Notes: a model not told the origin generated them from the letters alone. A stretch of 64,000 nt of DNA from DAHUYF01 sp035509275 (GCA_035509275.1 DATJLU010000072.1:1-64000), one strand, 5' to 3'; numbered from the stretch's first letter, positions 33,743 to 42,174 are shown. Made by a program: numbers and translations.

Positions 33743-34525
33743 TCAGCCAATCCCGTAGCGCGTGATCACCGCGGCGAGGTCGCCGCTGAGCGAGGCGCCG
33801 GTGTGGATGGTGGGGATGCCGGCGGGCAGGTGGCGCTTCGCCAATTCGCCTTCATCGAGGCTGGTGAGGATCGCCACCGGGATGCTGTGCGTCGTCGCCA
33901 TGGCGGCGAGCGCGCGGGCGAGATCGGTGCCGGGCAGCTCCGCCATCGTCGCCGAGGTGATGATGAGGTTGGGCTTCATGCGGATGGCGAGCGTGAAGGC
34001 CTCGGTCGCCGATTGCGTCAGGATGGCGCGGATACCGCAGGCGGCGAGCTCGCGGGCGACCAGGCGCCCGACCACGCGCGACGAGGTCACGAGCAGCACC
34101 TCGACATTGCGCAGCTCGATCTCGTCGGGATTGAAGGCGCGCGGCATCGGCAGCGCGCGCAGCACGGTGGCGATCGCCGAATCGCTCGCCCCCGGATGCT
34201 CCATCGACTGCGCCATGGCGTCGACATGCGCGCGGATATCGGCGAGCGCCGCCTCGCCATGGGCCATGTCCATGTCGTCGATGTAGTTCTCGAGGCGGTG
34301 CGCCACCAGCGAGACCAGCGGAAAGCCCGAGGCTTCGCCCATGCCTTTCAGGGTATGGGTGTCGCGACGGAGCTGCGACAGCGCCGCCGGCAGCGGCGTT
34401 GCGCCCTCGAGCACGGTCTCGATCAGCCGGTCCATCTGGCCGAGGCGCTCTTCCGATTCCTCACGGAAAGTCTGGCGCAGATTGAGGAAAGGGTCCTCCA
34501 CCGGCACCATTGTCTTGACGGCCAT
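33743..34525 (-). CDS. HPt domain fused to a degenerate receiver domain
   Basis: A 260-residue signalling protein. The N-terminal HPt domain (about 15-110) carries the phospho-acceptor His57 in RRDTHTLKGMGEA. The C-terminal part (about 135-255) has the strand-helix pattern of a receiver, but the acidic pair is replaced (VLLVTSSR) and the phospho-acceptor Asp position reads IITSATM, so it cannot be phosphorylated normally. The switch Thr region AILTS remains. It could relay phosphate from a hybrid kinase, with the pseudo-receiver as a docking module. The start at 34525 is preferred over one 18 codons upstream. Confidence 0.75.
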   Translation of the reverse strand: MAVKTMVPVEDPFLNLRQTFREESEERLGQMDRLIETVLEGATPLPAALSQLRRDTHTLKGMGEASGFPLVSLVAHRLENYIDDMDMAHGEAALADIRAHVDAMAQSMEHPGASDSAIATVLRALPMPRAFNPDEIELRNVEVLLVTSSRVVGRLVARELAACGIRAILTQSATEAFTLAIRMKPNLIITSATMAELPGTDLARALAAMATTHSIPVAILTSLDEGELAKRHLPAGIPTIHTGASLSGDLAAVITRYGIG

Positions 34526-34619
34526 GAGTTCTCGTCCTCCGCGCAGCCGGCCGCGCCACACGCGCCAGGTGCGGTGCAAGCGTAGGGGAGGACGCCTAAG
34601 GATTGGTTTACGGGGGAGT

Positions 34620-34868
34620 CTACGCGGCGGGGGCGCAGCCCAGCTTCTTTACCTTACGGTGTGTCGAGGCTGGAGACTTCGCGAGCATCGTCTCCGGCCG
34701 CACCGGCCGGCGCACCAGCTCGCCGCCGCAATTGGGGCAGCTTCCGTGCAACACGCCTTCGGCGCAGCCGCGGCAGAAGGTGCATTCGAAGGAGCAGATC
34801 ATCGCCTCGCCCGAGGCCGGCGGCAGGTCGCGATCGCAGCATTCGCAATTGGGACGCAGCTCCAGCAT
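34620..34868 (-). CDS. DUF1272 zinc-ribbon-like protein
   Basis: An 82-residue protein with eight Cys in CxxC-type pairs (CECC, CTFCRGC, CPNC), the DUF1272 signature, likely binding one or two zinc ions. The length matches the family (about 75-85). The function of the family is unknown. It lies 24 bases downstream of the Rieske gene on the same strand, so it is probably co-transcribed with it and the EVE gene. Confidence 0.85.
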   Translation of the reverse strand: MLELRPNCECCDRDLPPASGEAMICSFECTFCRGCAEGVLHGSCPNCGGELVRRPVRPETMLAKSPASTHRKVKKLGCAPAA

Positions 34869-34892
34869 CGCTCTCGCTCCTTAGTCGCCGAG

Positions 34893-35228
34893 TTAGTCGC
34901 CGAGCAGGATATCGCCGGCTTCGACACGGATCAGTGCCGCGCGGAGGCGCCTGCCGGCGCACGGCCCGTCGACGCAATAACCGTCGTCGATGCGAAAACG
35001 CGCGCCATGCGTGCTGCACAGGAGATGTCGCCCGTCGCGATCGAAAAAGCGGTCGGGCAGAAAGTCGAGCGGCGTGCCGAGATGCGGACAGGAATTCACA
35101 TAGGCATAGAGCGCGCCGGCGCGCTTCACGACGAAGACCGCGGCCAGGTCGGGACCCGAGCCGAAGCGGAAACCGCGCCCGCCGCCGTCGGGAATCTCCT
35201 CGACGCGGCAAAGGCGCCGCTGCGTCAC
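34893..35228 (-). CDS. Rieske [2Fe-2S] domain protein
   Basis: A 111-residue single-domain Rieske ferredoxin-like protein. The cluster ligands are in SCPHLGTPLDF (Cys-x-His) and LLCSTHGARF (Cys-x2-His). The GTG start at 35228 overlaps the stop of the EVE-domain gene (GTGA), so translation is coupled. It probably acts as an electron carrier for an oxygenase or as an assimilatory-type small subunit; no partner oxygenase is adjacent. A longer open frame upstream lies inside the EVE gene and is not needed. Confidence 0.8.
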   Translation of the reverse strand: MTQRRLCRVEEIPDGGGRGFRFGSGPDLAAVFVVKRAGALYAYVNSCPHLGTPLDFLPDRFFDRDGRHLLCSTHGARFRIDDGYCVDGPCAGRRLRAALIRVEAGDILLGD

Positions 35229-35638
35229 GGCTTCACGCCCGCCATTTTGCAGATGAGGCGCCATTCCTCCGCCGAAACCGGCACGACTGAAAGCCTGGAC
35301 TGCCGCACCAGCGCGAAATCGGCGAGCGCCTTCTCCGCCTTGATCGCGGCGAGGCTCACCGGCGTTTTCACCGGCTCGACCGGCTTCACATCGACCATGA
35401 CGAAGCGGCCTTCCTTGTCGCTGGGATCGGGATAAGCCTCCTTGACGATCTCGGCGATGCCGACGATCTGCGGGCCTTCGCCCGAGTGATAGAAGAAGGC
35501 GCGGTCGCCGACTTTCATGGTCTTCAGATTCTTCGCCGCCTGGAAGTTGCGCACGCCGCTCCATTCGGTGCGGCCGTCCTTGACGAGTTGCTCCCAGGAA
35601 TAGGCCGAGGGCTCGGATTTCAGCAGCCAGTGATGCAT
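35225..35638 (-). CDS. EVE domain protein
   Basis: A 137-residue EVE-domain protein starting MHHWLLKSEPSAYSW and containing the hallmark WSGVRNFQAAKNL and GDRAFFYHSG. The EVE fold is PUA-like and binds modified bases in DNA or RNA. Standalone EVE proteins of this size are common in alphaproteobacteria and are usually housekeeping, not restriction, genes. It begins 1 base after the stop of tam and overlaps the Rieske gene. A tRNA- or DNA-modification role is inference. Confidence 0.88.
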   Translation of the reverse strand: MHHWLLKSEPSAYSWEQLVKDGRTEWSGVRNFQAAKNLKTMKVGDRAFFYHSGEGPQIVGIAEIVKEAYPDPSDKEGRFVMVDVKPVEPVKTPVSLAAIKAEKALADFALVRQSRLSVVPVSAEEWRLICKMAGVKP

Positions 35639-35639
35639 G

Positions 35640-36437
35640 TCATGCTCCCGAGCGAGCCCGCACGACGAGAAACAGGCGGCGGAAGGGCAGCAGCGTCTTG
35701 CCATCGGCGCGGCGCGGATAAGCCTGGCGCAGCTTGGCGCCGTAAGCGGCGAGGAAATCGGCGCGCTCGCTGCCGTCAAGCGCTTCGATCACCGGGCGCA
35801 GCGCGGTCGCGCTCACCCATTGCAGCACGGGATCCTCGCCCGCGAGCACGTGCAGATAGTCGGTCTCCCAGAGATCGAGGCCGTCCGGCGCCTGCGGCGC
35901 CAGCAAATCGTAGTACCATTCCGGCGGCGCCACCGGCTCCTCGCGCAGCACCGTGGCGCCGCCGACCACCGGCACGAGCTTCGCCGACCAGCTGCCTTCG
36001 CGGGCGGTCTCGCGCATCAGCGCATGCGAAGGCTGGTCGAAATTGCGTGGCATCTGCACCGCGAGCACGCCCCCCGGCGCAAGCTGGCGCATCAGATGCG
36101 GGAAGAGCTGCGCGTGGCCGCCGAGCCATTGCAAGGTCGCGTTGGAGAAGATGAGCGCGGCCGGCTCCGGCGCCGACCACGAGGCGATATCGGCTTCGAG
36201 CCAGCGGATGGGCGAGGGCTCGGCCGCCGCCTTCGCCAGCATCTCGCGCGAGCGGTCGATCGCGGTGAGCCTACGCTCGGGCCAGCGCGCGGCGATGGCG
36301 CGGGCGTGGACGCCGGTGCCGCAGCCGAGCTCGACGAGCGGCCCCGGCGGCAGCTCGCCGATGCGCGCCAGCAGCTCGAATCCCGGCCGGAGCCGCTCAT
36401 CGCCGAATTTGAGATAGAGCGTCGGATCCCAGGCCAT
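35640..36437 (-). CDS. tam: Trans-aconitate 2-methyltransferase
   Basis: A 265-residue class I methyltransferase opening with MAWDPTLYLKFGDERLRP, the typical Tam N-terminus. The SAM site is VELGCGTGVHA near residue 36, and FSNATLQWLGGHAQLFPHL and MPRNFDQPSH are Tam hallmarks. It methylates trans-aconitate, which would otherwise inhibit aconitase. It is the first gene of the tam-EVE-Rieske-DUF1272 run with gaps of a few bases. Confidence 0.9.
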   Translation of the reverse strand: MAWDPTLYLKFGDERLRPGFELLARIGELPPGPLVELGCGTGVHARAIAARWPERRLTAIDRSREMLAKAAAEPSPIRWLEADIASWSAPEPAALIFSNATLQWLGGHAQLFPHLMRQLAPGGVLAVQMPRNFDQPSHALMRETAREGSWSAKLVPVVGGATVLREEPVAPPEWYYDLLAPQAPDGLDLWETDYLHVLAGEDPVLQWVSATALRPVIEALDGSERADFLAAYGAKLRQAYPRRADGKTLLPFRRLFLVVRARSGA

Positions 36438-36632
36438 GCGCGCCTCTCCACCGGTTGCGCTGCGGCGTCTTACCGCAGAATCCGACTTAAGGAAATCGGG
36501 GCCGAGCGTCTTCCCGGTGCGTTATCGGGTCGGAAGCCGTCGCTGCGGCGGATGGCGCCGGGGGGTTTTCGTTCGCGCCCGCCGCGCCGATATTGGGGGC
36601 CGGAGGAAGGTGTCGGTTGCGTTGGAGGTGGT

Positions 36633-37409
36633 ATGACACGCGTCTCCCAAGAACATTTGAGCAAGGTCCCCGAAGTCACGCTGGTTTTCTGGATCATCAA
36701 GATCGCCGCAACGACCTTGGGTGAGACCGGCGGCGATACCGTCACGATGACGATGAATCTCGGCTATCTCACCGGCACGGCGATCTTCCTGTCGGCCTTT
36801 CTGGTGCTGGTCGCGTTTCAGGTTGCCGCGAAGCAGTTTCGCCCGTGGCTTTACTGGGCGACCATCATCGCCTCGACCACGGCCGGCACGACGATGGCGG
36901 ATTTCGCCGATCGCTCCTTGGGCATCGGCTATGCCGGCGGATCGTCGATCCTGCTGCTCTGCCTCGTCTCGGTGCTTTGCCTCTGGTACTGGTCGCTCGG
37001 CTCGATCTCGGTCGACACCGTCGACGGGCCCAAGGTCGAAGGCTTCTATTGGGCGGCCATCACTTTCTCGCAGACCTTGGGTACGGCGCTCGGCGATTGG
37101 ATGGCCGATTCACGCGGCCTCGGTTACGAGGGGGGCGCCATCGTTTTCGCTGCGGCGCTCATCATCGTTGGGGTGGCTTATTTCTGGACGCGGGTATCGC
37201 ATGTCTTGCTGTTCTGGACGGCCTTCATCCTGACGCGGCCGCTCGGCGCCACGGTCGGCGATTTCCTCGACAAACCGATCCATGATGGCGGGCTCGCCTT
37301 GAGCCGTCCGATCGCCTCGGCGGTCATCGGCGTTTTCATCATCGGCTGCCTCCTCGTGCTGCCGCAACGGGCCGGCCGGCATCCCGGGGGCTCGGCAACG
37401 GCGTCTTAA
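36633..37409 (+). CDS. COG4705-like polytopic membrane protein with internal repeats
   Basis: A 258-residue membrane protein with about eight helices. A motif recurs four times: KIAATTLGETGGD, ASTTAGTTMADFAD, SQTLGTALGDWMAD and TRPLGATVGDFLDK. Each has small residues followed by an acidic one, so the protein is built from four similar two-helix units. This matches COG4705, a family of unknown function. Repeated intramembrane acidic sites suggest ion or metal transport; that is inference. The ATG follows TTGGAGGTGGT. Confidence 0.75.
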   Translation: MTRVSQEHLSKVPEVTLVFWIIKIAATTLGETGGDTVTMTMNLGYLTGTAIFLSAFLVLVAFQVAAKQFRPWLYWATIIASTTAGTTMADFADRSLGIGYAGGSSILLLCLVSVLCLWYWSLGSISVDTVDGPKVEGFYWAAITFSQTLGTALGDWMADSRGLGYEGGAIVFAAALIIVGVAYFWTRVSHVLLFWTAFILTRPLGATVGDFLDKPIHDGGLALSRPIASAVIGVFIIGCLLVLPQRAGRHPGGSATAS

Positions 37410-37628
37410 GGGTGCCCGAAGGGCGACGGCGTTTGGGCGGCGTGTGGATTCCCGGTTTCGCGCGTGTGCAGAGATTGCTCGTGAGCCTAGCGGCGCTGCG
37501 ACATCGTATGGCTTCCCGCTTTCGCGGGAATGACATAACTTATTGACTTCGCTCCAGGAATCGTCACCCCCGCGAAAGCTGGGGTCCATGTCGGTCGAGT
37601 GGCAGTCAAAATTAACAAATAATACAAG
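37410..37628. repeat. Composite palindromic repeat region, copy 1
   Basis: Non-coding stretch after the COG4705-like gene. It holds GCTTCCCGCTTTCGCGGGAA (37511-37530) and CACCCCCGCGAAAGCTGGGG, plus a related TTTCGCGCGTGTG segment near 37456. The order and about 45 flanking bases recur (complementary strand) at 43490-43745. These are dispersed repeats, not genes. Confidence 0.65.
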
Positions 37629-37671
37629 TGATATTATCATATTTGACATTTTGGTATGAGCAAACTACGTT
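37629..37671 (+). promoter_or_regulatory. AT-rich promoter/operator of sulfite reductase operon
   Basis: A very AT-rich island. A perfect inverted repeat TGATA-T-TATCA (37629-37639) is followed 3 bases later by TTGACA (37643-37648) and, 17 bases on, a weak -10 (TACGTT, 37666-37671). The dyad overlapping the promoter looks like a repressor or activator site for the cysI-type operon that starts about 100 bases downstream. Confidence 0.45.
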
Positions 37672-37774
37672 GAACCACAGCGCCGATTTGAAACTCAGCT
37701 TGCGGGCGCTTTAGAAATGCGGCTAAAGCGAGGTGCCCCGCGCCCCGCCGACGCCGCCAGCGATGGGGCGAAGA

Positions 37775-39472
37775 ATGAAGACGAAGGGCGCGCCGTCCAA
37801 GGTCGAAGCGGTGAAGCGGTCGAGCGACGGCTTGCGACAGGGGCTTGCCGCCGGACTCGCCGGTGCCGCGCCGGCTTTCGACGATGACGGCTATCACCTC
37901 CTCAAATTCCACGGCATCTATCAGGGCTACGACCGCGACAGCGCGACCGAGCGCAAGCAGCACGGGCTCGACAAGGAGCACCAGTTCATGGTGCGCGTGC
38001 GCATCCCGGGCGGCAGGTTGACGGCGCGGCAATACCTTGCGCTCGACGACCTCGCGGACCGCTACGCCAATGGGACGCTGCGGGTCACGACGCGGCAAAG
38101 CATCCAGTTCCACGGCGTGATCAAGCGCGAACTCAAGGAGAGCATCGCCGCCGTCAACCACGCGCTGCTGACGACGCTCGCCGCGTGCGGCGACGTCGTG
38201 CGCACGGTGACGACGGTAGCGGCGCCGATCCGCGATGCCGCGCATCGGCGGCTCGAAGACGATGCGCGCGCGCTCTCCGCGAATTTGCTGCCGCGTACCA
38301 GCGCCTATCACGAGCTCTGGCTCGATGGCGAGCGCGTCGCCGGGCTCGACGAAGACGCGCTTTATGGCACGGCCTATCTGCCGCGCAAGTTCAAGATCGG
38401 CCTGGCGCTGCCCGAGGATAATTCCGTCGATGTCTTGACCAACGACCTCGCGGTCATCGCGCTGTACGAGGGCGAGACGCTTGCGGGCTACAACATCGCG
38501 CTCGGCGGCGGGCTCGGTATGACGCACAACAATCCCAAGACCTTTCCCCGCCTTGCCACCCCCGTCGCCTTCATTGCGCCCGAGGACCTGATCGCCGCCG
38601 CCATCGCGGTGGTGAAGCTCCATCGCGATCATGGCGACCGCTCGGAGCGGCGCCATGCGCGGCTCAAATACCTCATCGCCGAGCGCGGCGAGGCCTGGGC
38701 CAAGGCCGAACTCGAAGCGATCCTCGGCAAGCCGCTCGCGCCGCCGCGGCCGATGCCGAAATTTGCCGTCAAGGATCATCTCGGCTGGCACGAGCAAGGC
38801 GACGGCAAGCTCTATCTCGGCATCCCCGTGGCGAGCGGGCGCATTCTCGACGTCCCCGGCGGCGCGCAGCTGAAGACGGCGCTGCGCGCCCTCTGCCGCG
38901 GCTTCGGCGCCGATCCCATCCTGACGCCGCAGCAGGACGTGATCTTGAGCAACATCGCGCCCGGCGACCGCTTCGCCATCGAGACGCTGCTCGAGGGGCT
39001 CGGCGTGCCGCGCGCCGAGGAGCTTGCGCCGGTGGAACGCTGGGCGCTGGCCTGCCCGGCGCTGCCGACGTGCGGCCTCGCGCTCACCGAGGCCGAGCGC
39101 GTGCGCGAACCGATGATCGGCGCGATCAAACAGGAGCTGGCGCAGGCCGGCCTTGCGGGCGAGCAGCTCAGCATCCGCATCACCGGCTGCCCCAATGGCT
39201 GCGCCCGGCCCTATGCCGGCGATATCGGCATTGTCGGCCGCATGCCGGGCTTCTACCAGCTTTGGGTCGGCGGCGATTTCGCCGGCACGCGCCTCAGCTT
39301 CCCGCTGCTCGACCGCGTGGCCGAAGCGGCGATCGCCGCGCAACTCGGCGTGCTGTTCCGCTGCTTTGCCGAAGCGCGGCGAAGCGGCGAGGGCTTCGGC
39401 GATTTCTGTCATCGGATCGGCAAGGAGCGCCTCGCCGCGCTTTTCGGTGAGCCGCTCAAGGCGGCGTCCTGA
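37775..39472 (+). CDS. cysI: Sulfite reductase haemoprotein (CysI-type, nitrite/sulfite reductase family)
   Basis: A 565-residue sirohaem/4Fe-4S reductase. The Cys ligands are in ACPALPTCGLAL and TGCPNGCARP near residue 440-480, with the last Cys bridging cluster and sirohaem. TTRQSIQFHGV and the duplicated ferredoxin-like halves are standard. The length fits NADPH-type CysI (about 570) or ferredoxin sulfite reductase. It reduces sulfite to sulfide for cysteine synthesis. ATGs at 37763 and 37775 are possible. The stop overlaps the sirohaem synthase ATG (TGATG). No cysJ flavoprotein is present. Confidence 0.9.
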   Translation: MKTKGAPSKVEAVKRSSDGLRQGLAAGLAGAAPAFDDDGYHLLKFHGIYQGYDRDSATERKQHGLDKEHQFMVRVRIPGGRLTARQYLALDDLADRYANGTLRVTTRQSIQFHGVIKRELKESIAAVNHALLTTLAACGDVVRTVTTVAAPIRDAAHRRLEDDARALSANLLPRTSAYHELWLDGERVAGLDEDALYGTAYLPRKFKIGLALPEDNSVDVLTNDLAVIALYEGETLAGYNIALGGGLGMTHNNPKTFPRLATPVAFIAPEDLIAAAIAVVKLHRDHGDRSERRHARLKYLIAERGEAWAKAELEAILGKPLAPPRPMPKFAVKDHLGWHEQGDGKLYLGIPVASGRILDVPGGAQLKTALRALCRGFGADPILTPQQDVILSNIAPGDRFAIETLLEGLGVPRAEELAPVERWALACPALPTCGLALTEAERVREPMIGAIKQELAQAGLAGEQLSIRITGCPNGCARPYAGDIGIVGRMPGFYQLWVGGDFAGTRLSFPLLDRVAEAAIAAQLGVLFRCFAEARRSGEGFGDFCHRIGKERLAALFGEPLKAAS

Positions 39473-40104
39473 TGCTGCCACTGTCCGTCGATCTCGCCAG
39501 GCTTCGCGTTCTCCTCATCGGCGAAGGCGCCGCGGCGCTGCGCCGGCTCGAGCTGCTCGACGAGGCCGGCGCCCGCGATCTTGCGGTTTACGCCGAGCGT
39601 CCCGCGCCGGCGCTGGCGCGCCGCGCCGGCGACCGTCTCCGCCGCCGCCTGCCGAGCAGCGCGGAGCTGGCGGCGGCGCGGCTCGTCTTCCTCAGCGATC
39701 GCGGCGCGGCCACGACGCCGGGTCTCGCCGCGACGGCGCGCGCGGCCGGCGCGCTCGTCCATGTCGAGGATGCGCCGGCACTCTCCGACCTGCAGGCGCC
39801 GGCGGTGCTGCGCCGCGGCGGGCTCACCATCGCCGTCTCGACCGGCGGCGCCAGCCCGGGTCTCGCGGTGCAAGTCAAACGTTTCCTTGGCCGCCTCTTT
39901 GGACCAGAATGGGGCGACCGACTCGACAGCCTGGCCGCGTTGCGTCAGGACTGGCGCCGGAGCGGCGCGGACGCGGCGACGCTCGCGCAGCGGACCGAGG
40001 CCTGGATCGAGCGCCAGGGCTGGCTGCCGCGGGAAGCGGAGGACGAGTTCAACGCTCCCGGACGTCGCGTGGCGCGGTCCGGAAGCGCTGCTGCACCACA
40101 CTGA
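39472..40104 (+). CDS. Sirohaem synthase dehydrogenase/ferrochelatase domain (CysG N-terminal, Met8-like)
   Basis: A 210-residue protein matching the N-terminal part of CysG. The NAD site LLIGEGAAALRRLELL is near residue 14, and APAVLRRGGLTIAVSTGGASPGLA near residue 104 is the Met8/CysG hallmark. It lacks the uroporphyrinogen methyltransferase half, so it would turn precorrin-2 into sirohaem. It starts on the stop codon of the sulfite reductase gene, supplying that enzyme's cofactor. The C-terminal 30 residues are variable. Confidence 0.88.
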   Translation: MLPLSVDLARLRVLLIGEGAAALRRLELLDEAGARDLAVYAERPAPALARRAGDRLRRRLPSSAELAAARLVFLSDRGAATTPGLAATARAAGALVHVEDAPALSDLQAPAVLRRGGLTIAVSTGGASPGLAVQVKRFLGRLFGPEWGDRLDSLAALRQDWRRSGADAATLAQRTEAWIERQGWLPREAEDEFNAPGRRVARSGSAAAPH

Positions 40105-40121
40105 CACCAGAGGAGGAGAGC

Positions 40122-40784
40122 ATGTCACTCACCATCGGCGATGTCGCACCCGATTTCGAGACCGAGACGACACAGGGCCGCATCCGCTTCCATGACTGGA
40201 TCGGCGATTCCTGGGCCGTGCTGTTCTCGCATCCCAAGGATTTCACGCCGGTCTGCACCACCGAGCTCGGCTATATGGCGCGGATCAAGCCCGATTTCGA
40301 CAAGCGCAACGTCAGGATCATCGGCCTCAGCGTCGATGCGGTAAATGATCATGGCCGCTGGGCCAACGACATCAAGGAGACGCAAGGCGTCGCGCCGAAC
40401 TATCCGATCATCGGCGATCCCGAGCTCAAAGTGGCAAAGCTCTACAACATGCTGCCCGCCGCCGCTTCCGGCGATGCCAGCAAGCGCACGGCGGCGGACA
40501 ACCAGACCGTCCGCAACGTCTTCGTCATCGGCCCGGACAAGAAGATCAAGCTCATCCTCGTCTATCCCATGACGACCGGCCGCAATTTCGACGAAGTGCT
40601 GCGCGTCATCGATTCGATGCAGCTCAGCGCGAAGCACCGCGTGGCGACGCCGGTCAACTGGCGGCCGGGCGAAGACGTGATCATCGCCGGCTCGGTCTCC
40701 GACGACGAAGCGAAAAAGATTTATCCGGAAGGCTGGAAAGCGCCACGCCCCTATCTGCGCATCGTCCGGCAACCGCGGGGGTGA
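40122..40784 (+). CDS. 1-Cys peroxiredoxin (Prx6 type)
   Basis: A 220-residue peroxiredoxin. The peroxidatic Cys is in SHPKDFTPVCTTELG near residue 44. No second resolving Cys is seen, and the long C-terminal extension (HRVATPVNWRPGED) is typical of Prx6. It reduces peroxides with an external thiol. AGGAGGAGAG precedes the ATG. It starts 17 bases after the sirohaem gene, so it may be read in the same transcript. Confidence 0.92.
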   Translation: MSLTIGDVAPDFETETTQGRIRFHDWIGDSWAVLFSHPKDFTPVCTTELGYMARIKPDFDKRNVRIIGLSVDAVNDHGRWANDIKETQGVAPNYPIIGDPELKVAKLYNMLPAAASGDASKRTAADNQTVRNVFVIGPDKKIKLILVYPMTTGRNFDEVLRVIDSMQLSAKHRVATPVNWRPGEDVIIAGSVSDDEAKKIYPEGWKAPRPYLRIVRQPRG

Positions 40785-40808
40785 GCGCGTAAGCGCGTCT
40801 CGCATCGG

Positions 40809-40897
40809 CCACCCCACCTCACCCTCCCGCTGCGCGGGTCCCTCCCTCTCCGCCCCCGAGGGGCGGAGAGGGTTGGGGTTGGGGTGAGGTGGGGTGG
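40809..40897. repeat. 89-bp foldback repeat with 15-bp terminal inverted arms
   Basis: CCACCCCACCTCACC (40809-40823) is exactly complementary to 40883-40897. Inside lies a second hairpin, CCCTCTCCGCCCC and its complement. It is related to the elements at 10249, 46905 and 59948. It sits between the peroxiredoxin and VOC genes. Confidence 0.6.
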
Positions 40898-40926
40898 CGA
40901 CGCGCCGCGCCACAGCAAAAAACCTC

Positions 40927-41340
40927 ATGCCCGCGCTGACGATCCTGGAAGTGCAGACTCGCATCTTCGTGCCGCCGGGGCAGCTCGGCGCGACGGTTGC
41001 CTATTACGAGGCGCTCACCGGCGGGCGCTGCTCGCTCCACTTTCCGTTTCCGGAGCGCGGCCTCGAGCTGGCGTCGGTATCCGCGCCCCGCGCCTGGTTC
41101 CTGATCATCGCCGGCGATGAAGCGGCGCTGGCGCCGTTCCGCGCCACCGCGCTGACGGTGCTGGTGGCCGATATCTCAACCGTGGCCGAAACGCTGGTGC
41201 CGCTTGGCGCGGCGCTGCTGCAGGGAGTGACGCCGGTGCCCACCGGCTATCAGATGCGGCTGAGGCATCCCGACGGGCTCATCGTCGAATACGTCCAGCA
41301 TACCGAAGCCGCCGACCGTTTCCGGCCGCGGCCGGTTTGA
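40927..41340 (+). CDS. VOC (glyoxalase/bleomycin-resistance fold) family protein
   Basis: A 137-residue single VOC module pair: an N-terminal beta-alpha-beta-beta-beta unit (LEVQTRIFVPPG..AYYEALTGG) and a second one ending in RLRHPDGLIVEYVQHT. The terminal Glu in VEYV is a usual metal ligand, while the first His ligand is not obvious, so it may be a binding protein and not a glyoxalase. The ATG at 40927 is chosen because the upstream frame lies in the foldback repeat. Confidence 0.75.
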   Translation: MPALTILEVQTRIFVPPGQLGATVAYYEALTGGRCSLHFPFPERGLELASVSAPRAWFLIIAGDEAALAPFRATALTVLVADISTVAETLVPLGAALLQGVTPVPTGYQMRLRHPDGLIVEYVQHTEAADRFRPRPV

Positions 41341-41349
41341 GCCGCGCGC

Positions 41350-42174
41350 TCAGCGCCATTTCAGGAACGCCTTCTCGGCCAGGCCAAGCAGCGCGCCGAG
41401 GCCGAGGCCGAGCAGCGACAGCACGACGACGCCGGCCATGAGCTGGTCCGATTGCATGAGGTTGCCGGCGGCGAGCAGGAAGGCGCCGATGCCGAATTGC
41501 GCGCCGATCATCTCGGCCGATACCACCAGCAGCAGCGCGGTCGAGATCGAAATGCGGAAGCCGGCGAGAATCGAGGGCAGCGCCGCCGGCAGGATCACCT
41601 TCCAGAGGATCGAGCGCATCGGCAGATCGAAGCTTTGGCTCATGCGGATGAGGCTGCGCGGCACCGCATCGACACCGCTGAAGGTCGCGATCGCCGTTGG
41701 AAAAAACACGCCGGCGGCGATCGTCGCCACTTTCGGCGCCTCGCCGATGCCGAGCCAGAGAATGAGCAGCGGCAGCAGCGCGATCTTGGGGATCGGATAG
41801 AGCGAGGAGACGAGCGGCATGCCGATGGCGCGGGAGAGCGAGGAAAGCCCCATGGCAAGGCCGAGGACGAGGCCTAGGGCGCTGCCGATGACCCAGCCGG
41901 AGCCGATGCGCAGCAGCGAGATCGAGAGATTGCGCCACAGCTCGCCCGAGACGGCGAGGTCCCAGAGCGCGTAGGCAATGCCGAGCGGCGACGGCAGAAA
42001 GACCGGATCGATCCAGCCGAATCCGGTCGCCGCCTGCCACAGCGCCAGCAGCGCCGCGAAAGCGAGCCAGGACTGAAGCGGCCGTGGCCGCGGCAGAAAG
42101 CCGCCACCGCGGAAGGCGATCTCGCGCCCCGGCGCGGGCGCCGCCGGCGTCTCGGCACTGCGCGCCTCAGACAT
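41350..42174 (-). CDS. ABC transporter permease (nitrate/sulfonate/taurine type)
   Basis: A 274-residue inner-membrane permease with about six helices. The EAA-type loop, including LPAALPSILAGFRISIS, is where the ATPase docks. It resembles SsuC/TauC. It overlaps the ATPase gene by 8 bases. No periplasmic binding protein lies adjacent, so the substrate (sulfonate, taurine, nitrate or other) is not known. The start at 42174 is preferred over 42195. Confidence 0.88.
   Translation of the reverse strand: MSEARSAETPAAPAPGREIAFRGGGFLPRPRPLQSWLAFAALLALWQAATGFGWIDPVFLPSPLGIAYALWDLAVSGELWRNLSISLLRIGSGWVIGSALGLVLGLAMGLSSLSRAIGMPLVSSLYPIPKIALLPLLILWLGIGEAPKVATIAAGVFFPTAIATFSGVDAVPRSLIRMSQSFDLPMRSILWKVILPAALPSILAGFRISISTALLLVVSAEMIGAQFGIGAFLLAAGNLMQSDQLMAGVVVLSLLGLGLGALLGLAEKAFLKWR

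Noticed and set aside
35225..35638. EVE gene as part of a restriction/defence system
   Set aside because: It is a standalone EVE protein next to tam and DUF1272 with no nuclease or methylase partner, so housekeeping is more likely.
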